64,000 nt of DNA, from assembly GCA_032622095.1 (NCBI GenBank), contig CP136064.1, forward strand, positions 49,298,073-49,362,072. Direction: 5' to 3'. Origin of the DNA: Siphonodentalium dalli. Taxonomy: Eukaryota; Mollusca; Scaphopoda; Gadilida; Siphonodentaliidae. Numbering within the stretch: position 1 is the first letter of the stretch; each line of letters starts with the position of its first letter. The notes beneath the pieces were generated by a model. It did not search any database. It was given only the letters and a program-made list of their open reading frames with translations, and had not been told where the DNA came from. Position numbers and translations under genes: made by a program. Positions 57,490 through 64,000 of this stretch are shown piece by piece.

Positions 57490-57632
57490 GAAGGTATCTA
57501 GTGTTTTTGAGTGGATATAGAAAATCACGAGTGAGCGAGACAAATGTTTATTTAAATAAATATTTTTCATGTTCACGAATGACATAATTTTCCATATCCG
57601 CTCAAAAACACTAGATATTCTTTTGATTATAC
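57490..57632. repeat. Hairpin around ATCTAGTGTTTTTGAG
   Basis: GTATCTAGTGTTTTTGAGTG pairs with the inverse CTCAAAAACACTAGATATTC; inner GGATATAGAAAAT pairs with ATTTTCCATATCC. A foldback repeat of unknown class. Confidence 0.55.
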
Positions 57633-57941
57633 GAATCTCCAAAGTAATTTGCCATTTACAACCATAAAATGTTGTTAAAAATTCTATAGTCAACAGCTGA
57701 TCGCTGCCTAATCACTTCACCATCTGAAGAATAGAGAAACATATAGTTCCAGGAATCTTTAGTTTTTTACCCAATAATTGTATCGAATTGCAACATAAAA
57801 TAGATTTTTATTATAACTATTATAATAACAGTGAAGAGATAACTCTACTGACTGACAATGATTTTGAATTATTCCGGTGGTGCGTTAGTACATTCCAGTG
57901 AAATGTTGCACACGCCAGCTAGCATAAAAGTGAAAACTTCA

Positions 57942-58330
57942 ATAACCCTTTACCCAACAAACCGGCCAAATAAAGCTTCAACAGCCTAAAATATCTTCGG
58001 TCTGTCTCAATAGAACCATACAAATATGGATATCATTGGAACCGGCTCCTTGACCACATTGTGATAGTTACAGTTATGCCCTGTGCCAATGCATTCTCTT
58101 ATATATGCGAGTCGACCATAGGTCGCCTCGCATATATAAGAGAATGCATTGGCCTAAAAAAAATCTTTTTTTAACTCTTTTTACCATTTTTCTTACATTC
58201 TTTAACAATTTTATAATTTTTAATGTGTTAAGCCAATGCATTCTCTTATATATGCGAGGCGACCTATGGTCGACTCGCATATATAAGAGAATGCATTGGC
58301 ACAGGGCCCTTCTGTTGGGTAAAGGGTTAA
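57942..58330. mobile_element. PB-a copy 5 with two hairpins
   Basis: Left target ATAA (decayed), CCCTTTACCCAACAAACC; right end TCTGTTGGGTAAAGGGTTAA. Hairpins at 58083-58155 and 58230-58305. It abuts a PB-d-like fragment at the shared TTAA 58327-58330. Confidence 0.85.
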
Positions 58331-58481
58331 CCCCTTCTGGTGATATCAAAATTTATTTAACTGCTATTCTTTATGAAAAATCAGTTGAGCATATAATAAA
58401 AATCCTTCTGCCCCGGGTATTATCATTCCAGTGAATACCTTTACACCTGAAGGGAGAATCAGTTTAGTAAAGAAAGTGTTA
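58327..58481. mobile_element. PB-d-like fragment
   Basis: The right terminus GGGAGAATCAGTTTAGTAAA then GAAAGTGTTA matches PB-d ends; the left part is diverged. Its terminal TTAA is split by the Harbinger-like MITE. Confidence 0.5.
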
Positions 58482-58848
58482 GTGAACGTTCCGACGACCA
58501 CAATACAATCGTGAGTGGAGGAATCGGGCCCGATGAGATCGTGGATAGTTTGCTCACACGATTGCGATATCGTCGTACATGATGATATCGTAGGTTGTTC
58601 GTAAAGCATGTGATTGACTACCGAATGACCATTTCCAGCTACGATTTTTAAGTACACATGACTGCGATTACGTCGTAAGTGGAGGTAGCCAAGGATACAC
58701 CATGATTATGCATCTAAAATCAAACAGTGCTTGATATTATTTTTTGACTTGCGACATTGTCGTGAGCATGCGCAATCCAACTACCGGTTACTTCCTAAGA
58801 CGGAAATTTTTCCACTTACGATTGATTCGTGGTCGTCTGAACGTTCAC
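58482..58848. mobile_element. Harbinger-like MITE with TTA duplication
   Basis: Terminal inverted repeats GTGAACGTTCCGACGACCAC and GTGGTCGTCTGAACGTTCAC with TTA at 58479-58481 and 58849-58851. Three-base TTA/TWA duplications are typical of PIF/Harbinger elements. The interior is rich in ATCGT and no open frame is seen. Confidence 0.7.
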
Positions 58849-58851
58849 TTA

Positions 58852-59789
58852 AACAGATTTTAATCATGCTTGAATTACACTCCACTCCAAGAAGAAATGT
58901 CTAGATTTCAAAATGAAATTTTCATCTAAAGAGGCTGTAAGCCACATTTCTTTTGCTGTAGAACATTGCAAAATTAAAAATTCAACAGATCTGAAAGGCA
59001 GCTGGGAGAAAGATCTAGGCTTAACTACTGGTGTATCATATACTATTTATAGTGTTAATATTTTAACTAAGTGAAATTATTTAGCAACAGAAATGAAAGG
59101 TTGAACTAAAGCTATATGTAAACAATTCTCTCTAGAAAGTGTCAGAGAAGAAAATATCACAGAGTAGCAAAAATAAATATCACAAAAGTTAATTTTGTTG
59201 TTAATTGTTGTCAGAAAGAAAGAGGTGGGATGTCACATCACAACTCTATATCTGATATAGCATATAATACATGTATATGTAATTATAAATTATATTGTGT
59301 AATAGATTTTTTATTTCATATAATGGGTGGGATATTTTCATTCATATATTATGAAGGGATTATTAAGTTAGGCCATTGGAAATAAACACCTGTGTTCTCG
59401 GGCAATTGTATCTGAGAAACTGGATGAGGGAGGTATACTTTTTATTTTTGATTCTTCCAAGAACTCTAGTAAGTAATGGATGTATGGGAAATTCTTGGAA
59501 TAAAATATAACAGCTTTCCAATCAATCTATCCTCCAAAGCAATTAAGTTATTACATCTTGAACAGAAACCTATCTAAATATCTAGACTTAGTTTTCAATT
59601 CTTGAAATTTCTAAAATAAATGAGCAAATAAAAAGTTTAATGATGCCCTCTGAGGGAGTTGCTGGAGAACACAGAATCTTTGCTTCTATATGGCCTTAGT
59701 CAATTTATTATCTGTGGCATGAAATGGAGCACTATAATCATTTATAACAAGCAATTGTTTTAAGCTTTAAAGTGACCTTTTATCATCAA
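58852..59789. other. No gene recognised
   Basis: AT-rich, apparently single-copy in this window. No supported exon. Confidence 0.35.
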
Positions 59790-60110
59790 GGTTATCGTTA
59801 AAGGGACCCATGGCACTCACAGTGGGTAAATGTGCAAAAATTAAAAGTGTAAAAACATCACAACTAAGACAAACATGAAAAATAGATAAACTGTATATTA
59901 ATTATTCATAGCTTTCCAATAAAAAAATTTTGTGTGTTGAAACCATTGTTATGTAAACAAAACTGTTAGTGATTTCAACGAATATCAAGCTATGATTAAA
60001 CTTTGATATTTTATTGGATTAATTGGACTTTGTAATGCCACTGTAACAGTAATGTTTACATAACAATGGTTCCAATAAGCGTTATCTCGTTATTGGAGAG
60101 TTAGTAGATC
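59790..60110. repeat. Interspersed repeat J, copy 2
   Basis: Opposite orientation to 12010-12405. AAAGGGACCCATGGCACTCA starts it. GAAACCATTGTTATGTAAAC (59939) pairs with the inverse GTTTACATAACAATGGTTCC (60053-60075), a foldback pair. Confidence 0.55.
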
Positions 60111-60131
60111 TATTTTTACATGTACTTGTTA

Positions 60132-60533
60132 TTAACCCTTTCAGTGCCAAGTCCGATTTTTGTATCAACCCATATACCCTGTGCCAATGCATTCTCTTAT
60201 ATATGCGAGTCGACCATAGGTCGCCTCGCATATATAAGAGAATGCATTGGCCTAACAATTTTTCATCATTTGTTATTATTTTTTACAATTTTAATAATTT
60301 TTTCTTATATACTTTAACAGACTTATTTTGTAGGTTTAGTGCCAGGGAATCTTACGTTTTTCATGGGCATAAAAATTATTACTATGAATACTTGGTGATA
60401 GTTTTGAGTTATAACCCTAAGGTTTTATCCAGTTTGTTATAAAATTTGCTATAGCATGCTTAAACATACCCAAAAAAAATTTAACCCAAAAAAATCTAAC
60501 AAAAAAAAACAATTATGGCACTGAAAGGGTTAA
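60132..60533. mobile_element. PB-b copy 7, long form
   Basis: TTAACCCTTTCAGTGCCAAG left end and GGCACTGAAAGGGTTAA right end, hairpin at 60180-60252, long-form block as at 48829 but shortened at its right end. Confidence 0.8.
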
Positions 60534-60539
60534 ATGTGA

Positions 60540-60646
60540 GAGAGCTTTCCGATGAATGGCAACAAGCCATATTTCCGACTAAATCCTGAAAAGTTACCCA
60601 TAATTCTGCTGTGTTTAAGGAGTCGATTAATTAGAGCGTTACTGTA
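60540..60646. mobile_element. TC fragment (right half)
   Basis: Runs from GAGAGCTTTCCGATGAATGG to AGAGCGTTACTGTA. The left arm is absent. Confidence 0.7.
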
Positions 60647-61240
60647 GTCTGTAAGGATGTTCACAAGATTTAGGAACTATAGTAGATATGATAATATTAG
60701 CTTTTGATGGATGACATATGAGATATGTACAATGAGAATAAATATTGCACAGAATAGATACAGCACAGGTATATGTATGCCAATGTACAAAAGCTAATTG
60801 ACCTCCTCAATGCTAATACAATGAACTCAGGTTTAACACTGAACACTTGTAGCACAAAGTTATGCCATTGTGGTAAACTTGTGGAAAATACTGAGAGCAA
60901 ATTAACACCAAACAGTGTCATAAAGTTGTAACCAAACATCGTTATATGTGGATGTAAGGAAACCATTTCAAAGTCAATTTAGAAGTGACCGCCAATCAAC
61001 TAATTATTCATCCCCCTTAAGGATAATTTATTAAATATCCACAAACCACCATAAAATTGCAATGAATGATTTCATGGACATACGTTGTGGGTGGTGCATA
61101 GTGGTTGCTATGCTCCAATACATTCATTGTTTATACAGTCTCTGATTATGCTGTTTACACACGAAAGAACACAACTTGTTCTCGTGATTAACGTTAAAAA
61201 TGTAATGAGTGTCACGAAAAATGAACGACACTGTTACAAT
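60647..61240. other. No gene recognised
   Basis: No repeat family or exon identified. Confidence 0.35.
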
Positions 61241-61494
61241 CAAGCCTTGAAATAGTGTGCCTGTCATTTGCAGAATGAGGTCCCCAGAGGGAGAATTTAG
61301 TGATGCTACCCCGCATAGCGGGTTAGCATCACCAAATTCACCCTCTGGGAACCTCATTCCGCTGAGTTGTAAGCGGAATGAGGTCCCCAGAGGGTGAATT
61401 TGGTGATGCTAGCCCACTATGCGGGGTAGCATCATTAAATTCACCCTCTGGGGACCTCATTCTGCAAATGACAGGCACACTATTTCAAGGCTTG
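61241..61494. mobile_element. hA copy with exact 8-bp duplication
   Basis: CAAGCCTTGAAATAGTGTG to CACTATTTCAAGGCTTG; GTTACAAT duplicated at 61233-61240 and 61495-61502. Sister of the nested copy at 24676. Confidence 0.9.
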
Positions 61495-61502
61495 GTTACA
61501 AT

Positions 61503-62042
61503 CATGGATAAATTTCAACATCAGTGCACAAATCGCAAGTTCTGTACATTATGACGCGACAACAATAAGTTGTTTGAAAACAGCCAATCTAACACTGAAA
61601 GTATGCACCCACAATAGTGTGAACACTGAACAGAGATGGCGTAAGACTTTTAAATGCAGAAAACTACCGGCCCAGTCGCAAATTTGTAGAATATACCTGC
61701 TAATAATTAATTGATTGACATCTGTGTAAGGATCCATTTAGTTGATTACATGCATACATTACGATTTTACAATTTAATGGTCACACAATTTGGAAACCAA
61801 TAATGGCAGTGGTTTCCAAAAACCTAATTTCTCGATAAAATATATTTATAGAAATGTGTTATGTATCTCCGATGATAGGAATTCAATTATAATTATGTAA
61901 TAATCTCATAGAGTAAAATTTGGTAATCCATAGCTAGAATATCTTAATTTTGAGTATCATATTATCAGAAAAATTACAAAAATGAGAAAGGAGAAATATT
62001 TCAAAACATGACAACAGGATCTTATCACTTCAACATGCCCTG
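61503..62042. other. No gene recognised
   Basis: AT-rich spacer, nothing identified. Confidence 0.35.
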
Positions 62043-62062
62043 GGACCCTTTCCACTAGACCA

Positions 62063-62304
62063 TACAGTAATACCCCAAATAATCGACTCATTAACCACAG
62101 CAGAATTATGGGTAATTTTTCAGGATTTAGTTGGAAATATGGTTAGTTGCCATTCATCGGAAAGCTCTTACTGAGAGCTTTCCGATGAATGGCAACAGAG
62201 AGCTTTCCGATGAATGGCAACTAGCCATATTTCCGACTAAATCCTGAAAAATTACCCATAATTCTGCTGTGGTTAAGGAGTCGATTATTTGGGGCATTAC
62301 TGTA
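62063..62304. mobile_element. TC copy 11, at the centre of a host palindrome
   Basis: TACAGTAATACCCCAAATAA to TTGGGGCATTACTGTA, with an internal duplication of GAGAGCTTTCCGATGAATGG. The flanks 62043-62062 and 62305-62324 are perfect 20-nt inverted repeats (GGACCCTTTCCACTAGACCA), not found beside other copies. Confidence 0.85.
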
Positions 62305-62324
62305 TGGTCTAGTGGAAAGGGTCC

Positions 62325-62784
62325 ATATTGTTTCAATAATACATTTCCAGCAGTAAACCCAAGAAAGGCACAATTGAATGACAATAAGTATTCAGGAAAC
62401 CTAGAATTGTTCTTTTGTGATTGGCAGATAAATTCTTCCTTGAACAAATTCTCGAATTAGGAATTAATTGGAAAGTTCATCGGGAAAGCAGGGACCCACT
62501 TACAGGGCAACATGAGCAAATTCTCCCTATTCTTTCTAATTAGTTTGCAGCGAGGCGAAGTGAATGTCGCCCAGAAAATTACAAAGTTGATGGCAAAAAT
62601 TGATAAAGTGCCCCCAATTAAGGAATTATATTTGGGTATCATTCATAGCAACCATTGTTTTTAACTTTTAAATTTGCATTTGATTTCTTTAATATTTTCG
62701 TTGTATAGATACTATTGATCGACTAACTAACTAACATGCACTTAGCACCTAAGCGAAGACTACTTTGCCTTATTTTTGTAACAG
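62325..62784. other. No gene recognised
   Basis: Spacer preceding a weak exon candidate; no repeats identified. Confidence 0.35.
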
Positions 62785-62836
62785 GGAGAAGTCGACTCGA
62801 CTTGAAAATCAGCTCTAAGCTGGCTGCTGCAGGAAA
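62785..62836 (+). CDS. Weak candidate internal exon
   Basis: TTTTTGTAACAG acceptor and AAA|GTAAGA donor bound 52 nt, open in one frame as RSRLDLKISSKLAAAG. The splice signals are good but the protein is unrecognised and no flanking exon was linked to it. It could belong with the 49795 candidate only if intermediate exons exist, since the phases do not match directly. Confidence 0.3.
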
Positions 62837-63134
62837 GTAAGAAATTTCCATAATATGTTCTTCCATTTAAATTGTAACCTGTATGCCATTCCTATCAGCC
62901 TGTCTTTGACCAGCTTAATATGCATAACCTGGACATTTGGTCTGCTAAAACAGAAAACCTGGACACTTTAAATTATTAAAAGTAACTTCATCATTCTCAA
63001 ATATCCTTGTAATCGGTTCAATATTTTAATAGTGGTTCAGTTAGCCATCCACTGTACATGCTTTAATTAGGTTTCTGACTTTGTTATTGTAAATGCAGTC
63101 TGAATAAATTCAATGATTATTTCAGCTAATATGT

Positions 63135-63587
63135 GACCCGCCATATCAAATCCAGTCGTAAGTCGGGATTTTTTTCCCCTGTGCCAATGCATTCTCTTAT
63201 ATATGCGAGTCGACCATAGGTTGCCTCGCATATATAAGAGAATGCATTGGCCTAACAATTTTTTATCATTTTTTTTAAATAAATGTTTCTTACAATTTTT
63301 AGGACATAAAATAAAAAACATCCATTACCCTGCAGGGAGCCCCACACATAAAAAGAAGCATATAGAAGAGTGTAGTCTGCTCATGTTTGTCTGGGGCTCT
63401 GTATAGGTGAAATTATAAAATTGTTAAAGAATACAAGAAAAATTTATTAAAATTGTAAAAAATTGTTAGGCCAATGTATTCTCTTATATATGCGAGGCGA
63501 CCTATGGTCGAATCGCATATATAAGAGAATGCATTGGCACAGGGTAAAAAAAATCCCGACTTACGACTGGATTTGATATGGCGGGTC
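63135..63587. mobile_element. Element with GACCCGCCATATCAAATC ends and the shared hairpin core
   Basis: The terminal inverted repeats are about 45 nt (GACCCGCCATATCAAATCCA and inverse) and unlike the PB ends. The flanks TAATATGT and TAATATAG are an imperfect 8-bp duplication. Two hairpins of the CCAATGCATTCTCTTATATA core (63180-63252 and 63472-63543) lie inside with the usual CCCTGTG borders. Confidence 0.8.
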
Positions 63588-63716
63588 TAATATAGTCTGA
63601 CAACATTAATGCAAATAAAGAAGACAACAATTATTTTACAGGGGTTCAAGCAACAGCCATTTTTAGAACATATGTATGCAGAGCAACATATCGAGAACAT
63701 TACATTATTTAATTTA

Positions 63717-63775
63717 GAATAATTAATATTCATAAGAATCATTAATATTCATAAGAATCATTAATATTCATAAGA
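63717..63775. repeat. Three tandem 20-bp units
   Basis: AATCATTAATATTCATAAG-type unit, three near-identical copies. Confidence 0.85.
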
Positions 63776-63884
63776 TGTCACATGCTGGGGATCACTTTAG
63801 TTCTTGAAAAATTTTCATGGAAAAGTTGTCAAACTATACTGATTTTAATCAACTATTTCTGAATTTGTTAAAATATTTTGATGA

Positions 63885-64000
63885 CAAATAGTCGTTGAGG
63901 GGTAGTTCACTTGGGTAGATTTCAGGTAATAAGTTCAACATATCACCTAAGGCCCTTTGTTGAACATATTATCTGTGCATTCCTTCACAATGACTGAATG
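63885..64000. mobile_element. PB-d fragment cut by the window edge
   Basis: GTTGAGGGGTAGTTCACTTG, the central palindrome (TAAGTTCAACATATCACC and inverse) and GTGCATTCCTTCA. The element probably continues past 64000. Confidence 0.55.

Noticed and set aside
58074-58434. Overlapping 91- and 109-residue frames on opposite strands
   Set aside because: They are translations of the two inverted hairpins of a PB-a element; the same peptides recur at 8993-9260 and 39318-39601.

Overview
This is a eukaryotic, animal window: genes are split by introns with GT/AG sites, intergenic DNA is AT-rich, and most of it is short non-autonomous transposons, SINEs and degenerate tandem repeats. The TAF10 protein is animal-like, and several repeats with '(a)ggg(c/g)cataactctgg'-type and '(gtcc)n' segments resemble repeats I associate with molluscan genomes. 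A mollusc or related lophotrochozoan is the best guess, but this is inference.

Two genes can be supported. (1) TAF10, the histone-fold subunit of TFIID and SAGA, lies on the + strand in four coding exons (10241-16706) that join in frame into 142 residues. (2) A small secreted cysteine-rich peptide gene lies on the - strand. It has a signal-peptide exon (40488-40582), a Thr-rich exon (37717-37824) and a terminal exon with six cysteines (25858-25979), joining in frame into 97 residues. A decayed beta-propeller-like pseudogene fragment (about 53250-54295) and three weak exon candidates are also listed.

The dominant object is a 10.9-kb satellite (26823-37752) of roughly 240 units of 42 or 48 bp. 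It fills intron 2 of the cysteine-rich gene. Its unit is the last 36 nt of exon 2 plus the first 6 or 12 nt of the intron, including the 5' splice site GTAAGT. The gene therefore appears to have amplified its own exon-intron junction into a long array of decoy splice donors. Inside the array a 4290-bp block is tandemly duplicated almost perfectly. The >3600-residue open frames on both strands follow from unit lengths divisible by three and are probably not genes.

The rest is a dense layer of foldback elements. Four TTAA-flanked, piggyBac-like families are called PB-a, PB-b, PB-c and PB-d here. There is a family with 8-bp target duplications (hAT-like), a TA-flanked near-perfect hairpin family (Tc1/mariner-like), single Mutator-like and Harbinger-like MITEs, and tRNA-derived SINEs. 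One hairpin core built on CCAATGCATTCTCTTATATA recurs inside four different terminal-repeat shells. Nested and empty sites visible within the window confirm several element boundaries.

Layout: 1-10.2 kb, repeats only; 10.2-16.7 kb, TAF10 with repeat-filled introns; 16.7-25.8 kb, repeats, including a cluster of a 16-nt motif; 25.8-40.6 kb, the cysteine-rich gene with the satellite; 40.6-64 kb, repeats, a pseudogene fragment and weak exon candidates.
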